Numbered from the stretch's first letter, positions 15,741-25,245 are shown. The stretch is DNA of 64,000 nt from Pseudomonadota bacterium (GCA_027620495.1 JAQCEA010000003.1:124001-188000); one strand, 5' to 3'. The notes: generated by a model from the letters alone, not told the origin. Made by a program: numbers and translations.

Positions 15741-16829
15741 ATGGCGCCAAGAAATCACAAAAACTGGCTGAGCACACCTAAAGTCGAATTCATCTCAAGC
15801 GAATGCTACAACAACCACAGCATTTACCAGCAAGAGATTGAACAAATTTTTTCCAAGGTATGGGTTCCAGTTTGCCACAAGAGCGAAATGGCAAATAAGG
15901 GCGATTTTCGGTCTGCTCAGATTGCCCATCAAAACGTGGTTGCGGTGAACAGAGGCGATTTGGTTGAAGCGTTTTTGTGTCCCTCGATCGACCGTCCCTC
16001 AGGTAACGGTATTGACACTGACGGTCTGCAGAAGCTGCACAGCGAAGTCAAGCATGGTGGGATGATCTGGATCACACTGGATCCTAACCCAACGCAGAGC
16101 GTAGAAGAATGGACCTGCGGCGCGTTTGATTGCATCGCAGATGCCATCGATGCTGAAGAGCTAGAGGTGTTTCACTATCACAAAGCAATAATCGACACGA
16201 ATTACAAGCTTTGGCACGACACCAATAGTGAATTTTACCACGATTTTATGCATTATTTTAACCGGGTGTCTGGTTTTAATGATGAATATTTTGCTCGGAA
16301 AAACATCCCATTTGACAATGGCCACGTGAATGTCAGTAGCTTTACTGTAAACTATGAGGAATATGATGGTTTTGAGGATAGGGGCGAATTGTCTTTCCCT
16401 AATCTTCCGCCAAATCAATGGTACATGGTTGATCTGTTCCCTGGCTTTAACTTTAACCTTAGAGGCAGCGCTTATAGAAGTGACAGTGTAACACCTCTTG
16501 GTCCAAACAAAGTGCTTATTGAATTTAGAGGTTATGGCTTAAAGAGTGACTCGGCCAAGGATCGTGCGACTCGAATTAAGCACCATAATTCGATTTGGGG
16601 GCCATTCGGTCGGAATCTGCACGAGGATTTGATTGGTGTTGCTGGCCAAGGCACAACCATGCGAGAGGGTACTGAGGCGCGCAACATATTACATGGGCGC
16701 CACGAGAACTCTACAATCCACGATGAAGTTGGCATGCGTCACTACTACGAGGCATGGGGTAATTTCATGGGAGTGTCACCGGCTAACCCACTTGGCTTGG
16801 CAAGTGAAAGTGTAATGGCTGCTGAATAG
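15741..16829 (+). CDS. Rieske-oxygenase-like catalytic alpha subunit with the mononuclear iron site but no Rieske cluster
   Basis: The 362-residue protein begins at ATG 15741 after GGAG. It aligns by eye with the alpha part of the 2248-4620 fusion: VWVPVCHKSE, HGGMIWITLDPNP, EEWTCGAFD, EVFHYHKA, LFPGFNFNLRG and HHNSIWGPFG all have counterparts. It lacks the block with the four Rieske ligands; only FLCPS remains where the fusion has NVCPH, and the second Cys/His pair is absent. It keeps a mononuclear iron motif NSEFYHDFMH (E164, H167, H171; the H-x3-H spacing is one residue shorter than usual) and a candidate third ligand, D296 in LHEDLIGV. It cannot receive electrons through a Rieske centre of its own. 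I infer it is the catalytic partner of the fusion. Confidence 0.85.
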   Translation: MAPRNHKNWLSTPKVEFISSECYNNHSIYQQEIEQIFSKVWVPVCHKSEMANKGDFRSAQIAHQNVVAVNRGDLVEAFLCPSIDRPSGNGIDTDGLQKLHSEVKHGGMIWITLDPNPTQSVEEWTCGAFDCIADAIDAEELEVFHYHKAIIDTNYKLWHDTNSEFYHDFMHYFNRVSGFNDEYFARKNIPFDNGHVNVSSFTVNYEEYDGFEDRGELSFPNLPPNQWYMVDLFPGFNFNLRGSAYRSDSVTPLGPNKVLIEFRGYGLKSDSAKDRATRIKHHNSIWGPFGRNLHEDLIGVAGQGTTMREGTEARNILHGRHENSTIHDEVGMRHYYEAWGNFMGVSPANPLGLASESVMAAE

Positions 16830-16853
16830 TAAATCATTCGCGGAAGATTAATA

Positions 16854-16883
16854 ACGGGGCGCCCTTGGCGTCCCGTTTTTTTG
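16854..16883 (+). terminator. Rho-independent terminator after the catalytic subunit gene
   Basis: A 10-base-pair GC-rich stem (ACGGGGCGCC with GGCGTCCCGT, one G-U pair) has a 3-base loop and is followed by seven T residues. It ends the plus-strand transcript before the convergent LysR gene. Confidence 0.85.
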
Positions 16884-16912
16884 ACTGCTACCTAAATTGA
16901 CAGGTTTTTACT

Positions 16913-17851
16913 TCACTTCTTATCTGTGTCGCGATACAGGAAGTTTTGTAATTCACCGTTTTCGGCCAGATATCGTCCAACTTCTTCAGCAATTTTTGTG
17001 ATTGGAATTTCTGTCTCGGTTTTCAACCAAAATAAGCCAATACCTTTTTTAATAATAGGGTCTTTCAACAATAATGCTTTTGTTCCTGGGTGAAGACCTG
17101 GCATTCTTGTGTAGTGAGACGGTATGACAGTGCAAAGCTCTGTAAATTGTGTTTGAAACATTAGGTGAAGTATTGATTCAGACTCAATTTTTGGGATGAC
17201 TTTTTTGCCAGCGCCTAAAAATGTTTCTTCTGCAATGGCGCGTTCATACATTGTCGGCCTTAGCAATGCTAGCGGCAGATCCCCAGCTTGTTCCCAAGTT
17301 ATTTGTTCCATCTCCTCAAACTCAAATGAGTCTGGAACCAGTAAGCTCCATGTTTCTTCAAAAATTGGAAGCGACTCACACCAGGGCATCTCAACTGCTT
17401 GATCCATGTATGTTATACCGCAATCGATTGAGAAATTATCCAGCCCAGTTCTTAATTCCTCATTGCCAACAAATCTGACATCTACGGAAACTAATGGATA
17501 TGCTCGCCTTATTCTTTGCAGAATAATCGGCAAGACAGGAGACATTGAGGTTATTGCGCCTAGCCGAATAGTGCCGCTTAGGTTGTTTTGCATTTCAGAG
17601 ATGGTGTTGCGCATAGACGTGCAATTCGCGAGTATTATGCGCGCCCATTCAGACACCCGTTTACCCTCTTCGGTAACCCCGTATAGACGTTGTCCCCGCC
17701 CTCGTTTGAACAGGGTAACACCAAGTTCTAATTCAAGTTGTTTTATGCCATTTGAGAGGCTTGGTTGCTTGACATTGCAACGCGTTGCGGCGCGCCCAAA
17801 ATGATCTTCTTCAATAACGGCAATCAAATATTCGAGTTGTTTCAGAAACAT
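16913..17851 (-). CDS. LysR-family transcriptional regulator
   Basis: From the ATG at 17851 the product is 312 residues; the frame is open to a TTG at 17866. The N-terminus carries a LysR helix-turn-helix: FLKQLEYLIAVIEEDHFGRAA, then KQPSLSNGIKQLELELGVTLF. The rest is a periplasmic-binding-protein-like effector domain. It is convergent with the catalytic alpha subunit gene and divergent from a TauE-type exporter. It is the only regulator seen in the island and probably responds to the substrate, a pathway intermediate or sulfur status. Candidate sites are the repeats at 4697 and 15645. Confidence 0.9.
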   Translation of the reverse strand: MFLKQLEYLIAVIEEDHFGRAATRCNVKQPSLSNGIKQLELELGVTLFKRGRGQRLYGVTEEGKRVSEWARIILANCTSMRNTISEMQNNLSGTIRLGAITSMSPVLPIILQRIRRAYPLVSVDVRFVGNEELRTGLDNFSIDCGITYMDQAVEMPWCESLPIFEETWSLLVPDSFEFEEMEQITWEQAGDLPLALLRPTMYERAIAEETFLGAGKKVIPKIESESILHLMFQTQFTELCTVIPSHYTRMPGLHPGTKALLLKDPIIKKGIGLFWLKTETEIPITKIAEEVGRYLAENGELQNFLYRDTDKK

Positions 17852-18002
17852 GAATGGATCTTTCAAAATGTGTGGACAAAAGTGTTCTGAAAAATTTCAA
17901 CCTTAAATATCTAATCGATAAACTCACGCTTATGTACCACTAGTCAATATGATATCATGGCGCGGACGAAACTCCTAATTCTGTTTGTATCGCGAGTTTT
18001 TC

Positions 18003-18746
18003 ATGCTTCTTTTTGTCGCTTGTTTATTTGGTTTTTTGGCTGGCCTGTTGATTGGTGTTGCTGGTATTGGCGGCGTGATTCTGGTTCCACTTTTGGTGTA
18101 TTTCGCCGGCATTGACATTCACGCTAGCATCGCAGCTTCTGTTGCGTCATTTTTTGTCTCAGGCTTCGTCGGTACTTTTGTTTATTCCCAGAGAGGCGTC
18201 ATTAAATGGGCTGATTTCTTATTAATCAGCATTGGCGCAGTCCCGGGTGCTTTTTTGGGGGCTTGTGCGTTGCCCGCAATCAATGCTGATTTGCTCACGT
18301 TTTTTATAGCGCTTGCTCTTATAATTTCGGCTGCTAGGCAAATAAAAAGTAACAAAAATCTGGAGGCTCAGCTTGTTAGCAAAATTTCAAATCACCGAAT
18401 GGTCTTGATCGGGCTAGTCACGGGGTTTTTGTCTGTCTTGAGTGGTACAGGCGGGCCACTCGTTTTATTGCCGTTATTGACCTGGTTATCAATGCCTTTG
18501 GTAACCGCTATTGGTCTTGCACAGGCTATCCAACTACCGATTGCTGCTTTTGCTACAGTTGGGAATGAACTCAACTCGCTCGTAGATTGGCAGCTAGTGT
18601 TATCTCTGGCTACTGGGCTGGCATTTGGGTCGTTAATCGGCGCAAAAACATCTAAGCACCTGCCAGTAGATCATATTAGGGTTTTGGTTTCCTTTTTGCT
18701 ATTTGGATCAGGGGTTTACATGGTGATTGCTCTGCTTTGGGTTTGA
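18003..18746 (+). CDS. TauE/SafE-family membrane exporter, probably for sulfite
   Basis: The 247-residue protein has about eight hydrophobic segments and the glycine-rich repeats of the TauE/SafE family: GLLIGVAGIGGVILVPLL near the N-terminus and GFLSVLSGTGGPLVLLPLL in the second half. ATG 18003 is preferred; the open frame could start at a TTG at 17985. Family members export sulfite or sulfoacetate during sulfonate degradation, and many have other anion substrates. It is divergent from the LysR gene, with a short palindrome (ATGATATCAT) at 17949-17958 between them. The position supports sulfite export from sulfonate cleavage. Confidence 0.8.
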   Translation: MLLFVACLFGFLAGLLIGVAGIGGVILVPLLVYFAGIDIHASIAASVASFFVSGFVGTFVYSQRGVIKWADFLLISIGAVPGAFLGACALPAINADLLTFFIALALIISAARQIKSNKNLEAQLVSKISNHRMVLIGLVTGFLSVLSGTGGPLVLLPLLTWLSMPLVTAIGLAQAIQLPIAAFATVGNELNSLVDWQLVLSLATGLAFGSLIGAKTSKHLPVDHIRVLVSFLLFGSGVYMVIALLWV

Positions 18747-18917
18747 ACCCTGATTGAACTTCTAATTGATTATAGCCGTGATGATAAAGCTAATAGCAAT
18801 TAAAGATTTTATTTCAGCAAGAAATTGATACCTAATCGAATGTCCAAGCTAGACAAACACTTGGGTGTAAATTTATTTGGCTATGAGACCGCAACAAACT
18901 AACGGGGGAGGACTGGT

Positions 18918-19805
18918 ATGAGTGATACCAAACCAAGACGCAAAGTCACGATTAAAACTTTACAGAAGAAAATGGAAGCCGGAGAGCCAATTACTCAATT
19001 GGCCGCTTATGATTATCGTACAGCTGTTGTAGCTGATCGTCTTGGCATGGATATTTTGTGCGTATCAGATACCGGTGGGATGATTCTTTTCGGCCATCAA
19101 AGTACGACAACGGTTAGCTTTGATGAAGTTATGATGATGTCCAAAGCAATTGACCGCGGCTCGCAATATGGGTTGAGAATGGTTGATATGCCATATTGGA
19201 GTTTCCATGTCTCAAAAGAACAAGCAGTCGAGAATGCTGGCAGGTTCGTACATGAGGCCAATGCAGAAGTTATGAAGTGTGAAGGTAACCGTCACCACGT
19301 GCCAGCGATTGAAGCAATCGTAAATGCCGGTATTCCTGTTCAGGGACATATAGGTATCACACCGATGCGTATGCCGCAGTTAGGGGGGTTTGTCGCGCAA
19401 GGTAAAACGGCTGAACGTGCGAAAGAGCTGATCGACGATGCCAAGGCCATGTATGATGCGGGCTGTTTCTCTATTTTGTGTGAGGTCACTACTTCTGAAG
19501 TCGCGGAGTATCTTGCAGAAATTCTTCCAGTTCCTGTTATCAGTTTGGGTGCCGGAAACTGTGCAGATGGTGTCCACATTATTTCCTCCGATTTATTCCA
19601 TCTCTGGGAAGAGCATGTGCCGAAGCACTCAAGAATTTACACAGACCTTATCCCGATCATGGAAGATGTAATCACTCGGTATATGGACGATGTAAAGACC
19701 AGAAACTACCCTGGGCCTGAAAACACCATTAAAATGCCTGAGGACGAACTTCGTAAGTTTGCCAAAGACATGAAATGGGAAAGAAAATTGGACGAGCTTG
19801 GCTAG
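18918..19805 (+). CDS. PanB-family ketopantoate-hydroxymethyltransferase-like protein in a C1 gene cluster
   Basis: The 295-residue protein has all the expected PanB active-site residues: D51 in VSDTGGM, D90 in VDMPY, K120 and E122 in MKCEGN, and E189 in LCEVT. The later segments GHIGITP and ISLGAGNCADG also match. PanB transfers a hydroxymethyl group from 5,10-methylene-tetrahydrofolate to a 2-oxo acid. A panB used for pantothenate normally sits with panC; this one sits between a sulfite exporter and fhs-folD-folD. It may be a paralogue that uses or releases the C1 unit of methylene-folate. The ATG has GGGGGAGG upstream. Confidence 0.8.
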   Translation: MSDTKPRRKVTIKTLQKKMEAGEPITQLAAYDYRTAVVADRLGMDILCVSDTGGMILFGHQSTTTVSFDEVMMMSKAIDRGSQYGLRMVDMPYWSFHVSKEQAVENAGRFVHEANAEVMKCEGNRHHVPAIEAIVNAGIPVQGHIGITPMRMPQLGGFVAQGKTAERAKELIDDAKAMYDAGCFSILCEVTTSEVAEYLAEILPVPVISLGAGNCADGVHIISSDLFHLWEEHVPKHSRIYTDLIPIMEDVITRYMDDVKTRNYPGPENTIKMPEDELRKFAKDMKWERKLDELG

Positions 19806-19830
19806 TCTTCTTCAATAAAAATCAATTGAT

Positions 19831-19866
19831 ACCCATCAACGCATAAAATTATGAGTGTTGATGGGT
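19831..19866 (+). terminator. Long stem-loop after the PanB-like gene
   Basis: Perfect 10-base arms ACCCATCAAC and GTTGATGGGT enclose a smaller inner pairing (CATAA/TTATG). No clear T-tract follows, so this may be a transcript-stabilising hairpin rather than a strong terminator. Confidence 0.5.
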
Positions 19867-19988
19867 CTTAACTAATATTGCACTAAGGTGGCCAATATAG
19901 TTGGACGCCACATTTGTTGTCTCACATGTGAATCTCTGTGAGTTGGTTTATCCGATAGAAACTTAGACATTTTTTGGGGAGCGTTACG

Positions 19989-21656
19989 GTGAGTGACATA
20001 GAAATTGCACGTGCGGCGAAGAAGAAGCCGATTTTTGAGATTGGTGAGTCTTTGAAGATACCGGCGGCGGATTTATTGCCATTTGGGCATGACAAGGCGA
20101 AGGTTAGCCAGGCGTTTATCAATTCGGTACAAGACCGTCCGAATGGCAAATTGATTTTGGTGACGGCGATCAACCCGACACCGGCTGGCGAGGGCAAGAC
20201 GACCACGACGGTTGGTCTTGGTGATGGTCTGAACCGGATTGGCAAGAAAGCGATGATTTGCATTCGCGAGGCGTCTTTGGGGCCGAATTTTGGCATGAAG
20301 GGCGGCGCCGCTGGTGGTGGCTATGCACAGATTGTACCGATGGAAGATATGAATTTGCACTTTACTGGTGATTTTCATGCGATCACATCGGCGCATTCAT
20401 TGCTCTCGGCGATGATTGACAATCATATTTACTGGGGCAATGAACAAGATATTGATTTGCGCCGGGTTGTTTGGCGTCGGGTTGTTGATATGAATGACCG
20501 GGCGCTACGCCAGATCACCGCCTCGCTTGGTGGGGTGGCCAACGGCTTTCCGCGCGAAGCTGGATTTGACATCACCGTGGCATCTGAGGTGATGGCGATT
20601 TTATGTTTGGCCAAGGATTTGGCAGATCTGCAAAAGCGTCTTGGTGATATGATTGTGGCCTATCGGCGTGATCGCTCGCCAGTATTTTGCCGGGATATCA
20701 AGGCCGATGGGGCGATGACTGTGTTGCTGAAAGACGCCATGCAGCCGAATCTTGTACAGACATTGGAAAATAATCCGGCATTTGTACATGGCGGCCCATT
20801 TGCCAATATTGCACATGGGTGTAATTCGGTGATTGCCACGACGACGGCGTTAAAGCTGGCTGATTATGTTGTGACTGAAGCTGGGTTTGGGGCGGATCTT
20901 GGTGCTGAGAAATTCATGAATATCAAATGTCGCAAGGCGGGTCTGGCGCCATCTGCGGTGGTGCTTGTGGCCACGGTACGGGCGATGAAGATGAATGGCG
21001 GCGTGGCGAAAAATGATTTGAATGAAGAAAATGTGGCGGCGGTAAAGGCTGGGTGTCCGAACCTTGGTCGTCACATTGAAAACCTGAAATCATTTGGGGT
21101 GCCGGTGGTGGTTGCGATCAACCATTTTGTCAAAGACACCGATGCCGAGGTAAAGGCCGTTCAGGATTATTGTGCGGAGATGGGCACCGAAGCCATTGTA
21201 TCAAAACATTGGGCGGATGGGTCTGCTGGATCGGAAAATCTGGCCAAGCGGGTGGCAGAGATTGCCGATGCTGAACTGGCTGATTTTTCACCGATCTATC
21301 CAGATGAGATGCCATTGGCTGACAAGGTGCAAACCATCTGCAAACAGATTTACCGGGCGGATGAAGCGGTGATGGATAAGAAAATCCTTGACCAGCTCAA
21401 AGACTGGGAATCACAAGGCTATGGGCATTTGCCTGTCTGTATGGCAAAAACCCAATATAGTTTCTCGACCGACCCGAATTTGCGCGGTGCGCCAACCGGC
21501 CATGTGGTGCCGGTGCGTGAAGTGCGGATCAGTGCCGGGGCTGGCTTTATCGTGGTGGTATGCGGCGAAATCATGACCATGCCCGGCCTGCCAAGAACAC
21601 CAGCCGCAGAAACCATCCGGATCAATGATAAGGGCAAAATCGAAGGCCTGTTCTAA
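19989..21656 (+). CDS. fhs: Formate-tetrahydrofolate ligase
   Basis: The protein is 555 residues from the GTG at 19989, which has GGGGAG at ideal spacing. It shows the ATP-binding loop [14 protein letters not shown], the [22 protein letters not shown] segment and the [12 protein letters not shown] and [14 protein letters not shown] blocks of formyl-THF synthetase. It reversibly joins formate and tetrahydrofolate with ATP. In C1 oxidation it can run toward formate and ATP; in assimilation it runs toward formyl-THF. It leads the set with folD and its paralogue. Codon use here is visibly more GC-rich than in the oxygenase genes. Confidence 0.95.
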   Translation: MSDIEIARAAKKKPIFEIGESLKIPAADLLPFGHDKAKVSQAFINSVQDRPNGKLILVTAINPTPAGEGKTTTTVGLGDGLNRIGKKAMICIREASLGPNFGMKGGAAGGGYAQIVPMEDMNLHFTGDFHAITSAHSLLSAMIDNHIYWGNEQDIDLRRVVWRRVVDMNDRALRQITASLGGVANGFPREAGFDITVASEVMAILCLAKDLADLQKRLGDMIVAYRRDRSPVFCRDIKADGAMTVLLKDAMQPNLVQTLENNPAFVHGGPFANIAHGCNSVIATTTALKLADYVVTEAGFGADLGAEKFMNIKCRKAGLAPSAVVLVATVRAMKMNGGVAKNDLNEENVAAVKAGCPNLGRHIENLKSFGVPVVVAINHFVKDTDAEVKAVQDYCAEMGTEAIVSKHWADGSAGSENLAKRVAEIADAELADFSPIYPDEMPLADKVQTICKQIYRADEAVMDKKILDQLKDWESQGYGHLPVCMAKTQYSFSTDPNLRGAPTGHVVPVREVRISAGAGFIVVVCGEIMTMPGLPRTPAAETIRINDKGKIEGLF

Positions 21657-21676
21657 TTTGCTAAGATCATGGCGTG

Positions 21677-21709
21677 ACTGGCCCCTGTTGTTCTGCGACA
21701 GTGGCCAGT
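21677..21709 (+). promoter_or_regulatory. Intercistronic stem-loop between fhs and folD
   Basis: A 12-base-pair stem with one mismatch (ACTGGCCCCTGT and ACAGTGGCCAGT) closes a 9-base loop in the 90-base gap between fhs and folD. No T-tract follows. It may protect or attenuate the transcript. Confidence 0.45.
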
Positions 21710-21746
21710 TCTAATTACAGTAAACACAATAAAGAAAGCCTATAGT

Positions 21747-22640
21747 ATGTCAGCACAAATTATCGATGGAAAAGCTTTTGCCGCCACTGTCAGACAAAAG
21801 GTCGCCGCAAAAGTGAGCGAACTGAAGACCGCGCATGGCATCACCCCGGGACTGGCCGTGGTTTTGGTCGGCACTGATCCAGCCTCGCAGGTCTATGTAA
21901 GATCAAAAGGCAAGCAGACTGTCCAAGTTGGCATGAATTCTTTTGAACATAAACTTGATGCTGACACATCAGAAGATGTTTTGCTGGACTTAATTGACAG
22001 TTTAAATGCGGATCCAGCGGTGCATGGCATTCTTGTGCAACTGCCACTGCCCGGCCATCTTGATGAAACATTGGTAATTAACCGCATTGCCCCAGAAAAG
22101 GATGTTGACGGTTTTCACATTGCCAATGTTGGGCTTTTGGGAACGGGCCAAAAATCCATGGTGCCTTGTACACCGCTTGGCTGTTTGTTGATGCTGCGCG
22201 ATTATCATGGGTCATTGTCAGGCAAAAACGCGGTTGTGATTGGCCGGTCAAATATTGTTGGCAAGCCCATGGCACAATTGCTGTTGAACGACAGTTGCAC
22301 TGTCACCATCGCCCATTCACGCACCGCCGATTTGCCGGATGTTGTCCGCCGTGCCGATATTGTTGTCGCGGCTGTTGGTCGGCCAGAAATGGTGCCGGGC
22401 GATTGGATTAAGCCGGGGGCCACGGTCATTGATGTTGGCATTAACCGCATTGATATAGAAGATGGCAAAACCAAACTTGTTGGTGATGTGGCGTATGAAA
22501 GCTGTGCGGCCGTTGCTGGGGCCATCACTCCGGTGCCGGGCGGCGTTGGCCCGATGACCATTGCCTGTTTGCTTGCCAATACAGTGACAGCTTGTTGCCG
22601 GATTAACAATCTAACCGATGGTGAAGATTTCTTGTCGTGA
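21747..22640 (+). CDS. folD: Bifunctional methylene-THF dehydrogenase / methenyl-THF cyclohydrolase
   Basis: The 297-residue protein has the canonical FolD active site at E. coli-like positions: Y50 and K54 in VYVRSK, Q98 in VQLPLP and D121 in KDVDGFH. NADP-binding GRSNIVGKP and the C-terminal [11 protein letters not shown] are intact. It interconverts methylene-, methenyl- and formyl-THF, linking any C1 unit from sulfonate or amine demethylation to formate. Its stop overlaps the GTG start of the divergent paralogue (GTGA). Confidence 0.95.
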   Translation: MSAQIIDGKAFAATVRQKVAAKVSELKTAHGITPGLAVVLVGTDPASQVYVRSKGKQTVQVGMNSFEHKLDADTSEDVLLDLIDSLNADPAVHGILVQLPLPGHLDETLVINRIAPEKDVDGFHIANVGLLGTGQKSMVPCTPLGCLLMLRDYHGSLSGKNAVVIGRSNIVGKPMAQLLLNDSCTVTIAHSRTADLPDVVRRADIVVAAVGRPEMVPGDWIKPGATVIDVGINRIDIEDGKTKLVGDVAYESCAAVAGAITPVPGGVGPMTIACLLANTVTACCRINNLTDGEDFLS

Positions 22641-23521
22641 CCAAACAGACCGCCGATCATCGACATTTGTTGGGCGCCCCCATCAGGGACCGTATTCTTG
22701 ATGAGGTACGCACCTATGTAGATGCCGCCGGACAGATGGGGAAAATCGTCTCAATTGCCATTGATGGCACCGCCGAGGTAGAGGTTTACATCCGCAATCA
22801 GGCCCGTATCGCCGCCAAGGTCGGGCTTGATTTTGATCAGCAAATCTGGCCGCGCGATATCACACAAAATGTATGCAAAACGCGGATCCAGCAGATGAAT
22901 GATGACCCGTCGGTTTTGGGCATCATCATTCAGCGGCCATTGCCATCACATATCAATATCAGATCATTGCAATCGGCTGTCCATCCGCTCAAAGATATCG
23001 AGGGCATGAACCCCGCCTCTATCGGCAATATTGTCTATTCAGATATTGCGCTTGTGCCCTGTACGGCGGCGGCCTCGGTTGAAATGATCAAGGCCACTGG
23101 CCTGACGTTAGCGGGGCTAGAGGTCGTGATGATTGGCCATTCGGAAATTGTTGGCCGCCCGGCAGCGATGATGCTGATGGCCGAGGGCGCCACCGTCACA
23201 ATATGCCATCATATGACCCGATCGGTTGCCATGCATTCTAGGCGGGCTGACGTTGTTCTGGTGGCTGTTGGATCGCCGCATTTCATCGGACCTGACATGA
23301 TCAAACCCGGTGCCGCGGTGATTGATATTGGCATTAACCAAATCACCACTGACGATGGCACCAGCCGTATTGTTGGTGACGTCGATACCGCAGCAGTGAC
23401 TGAGGTTGCTGGCTGGATCACCCCAGTGCCAGGCGGTGTCGGCCCAGTGACCGTGGCGGTGCTGATGCGCAATGCCGTCATCGCCCATCAACGTCAACGG
23501 CAAAGTGGCTGGAGAACATAA
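22637..23521 (+). CDS. FolD paralogue with altered catalytic residues
   Basis: The 294-residue protein keeps the FolD fold: NAD(P)-binding [21 protein letters not shown] and [11 protein letters not shown]. The key lysine is replaced by glutamine (YIRNQ, Q55, where FolD has YVRSK), and the folate-binding aspartate by glutamate (KDIEGMN, E122, where FolD has KDVDGFH). The glutamine of IQRPLP remains. In characterised FolD-type enzymes, changing this lysine to Gln abolishes cyclohydrolase activity while leaving some dehydrogenase activity. It may therefore be a dehydrogenase only, a heteromer partner of the folD product, or act on another pterin. The start is GTG, coupled to folD. Confidence 0.85.
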   Translation: MTKQTADHRHLLGAPIRDRILDEVRTYVDAAGQMGKIVSIAIDGTAEVEVYIRNQARIAAKVGLDFDQQIWPRDITQNVCKTRIQQMNDDPSVLGIIIQRPLPSHINIRSLQSAVHPLKDIEGMNPASIGNIVYSDIALVPCTAAASVEMIKATGLTLAGLEVVMIGHSEIVGRPAAMMLMAEGATVTICHHMTRSVAMHSRRADVVLVAVGSPHFIGPDMIKPGAAVIDIGINQITTDDGTSRIVGDVDTAAVTEVAGWITPVPGGVGPVTVAVLMRNAVIAHQRQRQSGWRT

Positions 23522-23523
23522 TT

Positions 23524-24528
23524 ATGCACCTGCTCAAGCGCATGCCGGAACTTCAAATTTTATTGGTTTGCACGATCGGCTGTTACTTATTTCTTGAGAC
23601 ATTTGTTGTATCAAATCCGTTAGATAGCTTGTTTGGGCTGACAGGCGTAGATTTAATATTCATTAGTTTTTTTCTGAGTTTCGTGGTGGCAGTTATTTCA
23701 GTTATTGCCGGTGTTGGTGGTGGGGTCATATTTACACCCATAATGCTCGCTTTTACTTCAGTCGACACACTAATTATTCGTTCTACGGGTTTGGTGGTCG
23801 CAATGTTTAGCGGGTTAGTCGCGTCTGGGCCTTTCATGCGCAAAGGCTTGGCTGATATTAAATTGGTTTTTTTAGGCGCTCTACCAATTCTTTTGGGCGG
23901 CTTTTTAGGTTCGGTAGCCGCAATCACTTTGTTTGATTATTTTGGCGCTACGGGAGACGCGCTGGTTCGTTTGGCGCTGGGATTTATACTTGGCTTAATT
24001 GCTCTAACCTTCATTGTCAGTGGAGCGTCAACCGAATACCCCGAGCATTCTGAGAAAAGTCGGCTGGCTACAAGGCTCAAGCTGCGGCATATGTATTGGG
24101 AAGATACACTAAAAAAGCCAGTCCGATATGATGTCCACAACGTGAAGACCGCTGTTTTCTTGCTGCTATGTGTTGGTTTTACGGGCGGGTTCTTTGGTTT
24201 GGGAGGGGGTTGGGCAGTCGTTCCGGTACTCAACCTCGTCATGTCTGTGCCGTTAAAGGTATCTGCTGCTACGAGTGGTGTTTTGCTTGCTATGGGAAAT
24301 TCTGCGGCGATATGGCCTTATATAAACGCCGGAGCATTGATTGGCGTTGTGGCAGCGCCATGGATGCTTGGGCAAATAATTGGTGGCATTGTTGGTGCCC
24401 ATGCTTTGGCTGGTATAAAAGCTGCTTTCGTAAGGAAAGTACTGATAGTTATGCTGTTTCTGACCAGCCTTAAACTTTGTTCCCGCGGTATTGAGGGTAT
24501 TTTTAACTTCAACATTCCAATATTGTGA
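23524..24528 (+). CDS. Second TauE/SafE-family exporter
   Basis: The 334-residue protein has about eight membrane segments and two TauE repeats: VIAGVGGGVIFTPIML and GGFFGLGGGWAVVPVLNLV. It is longer than the exporter at 18003, with a polar loop (STEYPEHSEKSRLATRL) between the halves. It begins two bases after the FolD paralogue ends, yet its base composition is more AT-rich than the folate genes before it and the Soe genes after it. Probable sulfite or related anion export. The next gene encodes a small membrane protein that may be its partner. Confidence 0.8.
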   Translation: MHLLKRMPELQILLVCTIGCYLFLETFVVSNPLDSLFGLTGVDLIFISFFLSFVVAVISVIAGVGGGVIFTPIMLAFTSVDTLIIRSTGLVVAMFSGLVASGPFMRKGLADIKLVFLGALPILLGGFLGSVAAITLFDYFGATGDALVRLALGFILGLIALTFIVSGASTEYPEHSEKSRLATRLKLRHMYWEDTLKKPVRYDVHNVKTAVFLLLCVGFTGGFFGLGGGWAVVPVLNLVMSVPLKVSAATSGVLLAMGNSAAIWPYINAGALIGVVAAPWMLGQIIGGIVGAHALAGIKAAFVRKVLIVMLFLTSLKLCSRGIEGIFNFNIPIL

Positions 24529-24537
24529 GATGCCCAA

Positions 24538-24963
24538 ATGATAAAAAGAAAACCTCCCGTTCCAATATCAGGCGTGGTGTATGGTGAAATCATATACTGG
24601 TGTACCTGTTTGTCTGCTTTATTGGTGGTCGGTGGAACAATCACAAGCTTTCTTGAGACTGAGTCAATGATGCCTGCTGGATATTTAATCAACACAGTAT
24701 TTGAGGGTCAGTCAGTCGAAGAAATTTGGGCGGCGTCAGCACTTAAAAGACCTCCAGATGCGCTGACCTATCTTGCATTGCTTGGCCATGGCGAGGCCTT
24801 GACAGTAGCTGGAATAGCATTTGGCGTTCTGAGTGTGGCCCCAGCAGTTTTTTTCTCTGCAGCTTACCTGTGGCGGTCAAAAAATGAGTTTCTTGCAGTA
24901 ACAGCGATGATCTCGGGCGCTTTTGCGATCATCACACCATTTACATATTTTTTATTTCGATAA
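24538..24963 (+). CDS. Small membrane protein (about three helices), possible TauE partner
   Basis: The 141-residue protein has hydrophobic segments at about residues 15-38, 83-108 and 117-140, with a polar loop (FEGQSVEEIWAASALKRPPD) between the first two. It follows the TauE-type gene by nine bases. DUF1634-type small proteins often sit beside TauE genes and have similar topology, but I cannot confirm the family by eye. After it comes a 334-base gap without a gene, which contains the operator-like palindrome before soeA. Confidence 0.65.
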   Translation: MIKRKPPVPISGVVYGEIIYWCTCLSALLVVGGTITSFLETESMMPAGYLINTVFEGQSVEEIWAASALKRPPDALTYLALLGHGEALTVAGIAFGVLSVAPAVFFSAAYLWRSKNEFLAVTAMISGAFAIITPFTYFLFR

Positions 24964-25245
24964 AAACTCGAGATTGTGACCCAGTTTCAACTGGTCTGCT
25001 AGAGCGGCATCGTTGGTGTGGGCGTGTTCCTTCGGATATTGGTTTGTCCTATGTGTCACGCTTGTTTAGTTCTCTGAATGCCTTTCGTTTGATGTTCTAA
25101 TTACGCCCCCGAGAGCCAACATAACATTGTTAATAGCCTGAAGAAATCGGCTGATAAGTGATTTTCATTCGATGGACATTTCTAAGTTGTTTGCAAAAAC
25201 ATGGTGTGGTTTGTTTGAGGCTGGCATAAACGCATATTTTTAACA

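Noticed and set aside
15741-16829. Loss of the Rieske motif in the catalytic subunit as a sequencing or frameshift error
   Set aside because: The frame is open and alignable on both sides of the missing block, with no displaced CxH or CxxH in another frame noticed. The fusion protein shows a matching loss of the other site, which a single error would not explain.
22205-23503. Minus-strand open frames opposite folD and its paralogue
   Set aside because: They mirror well-supported folate genes and show no coherent domain or ribosome-binding site.
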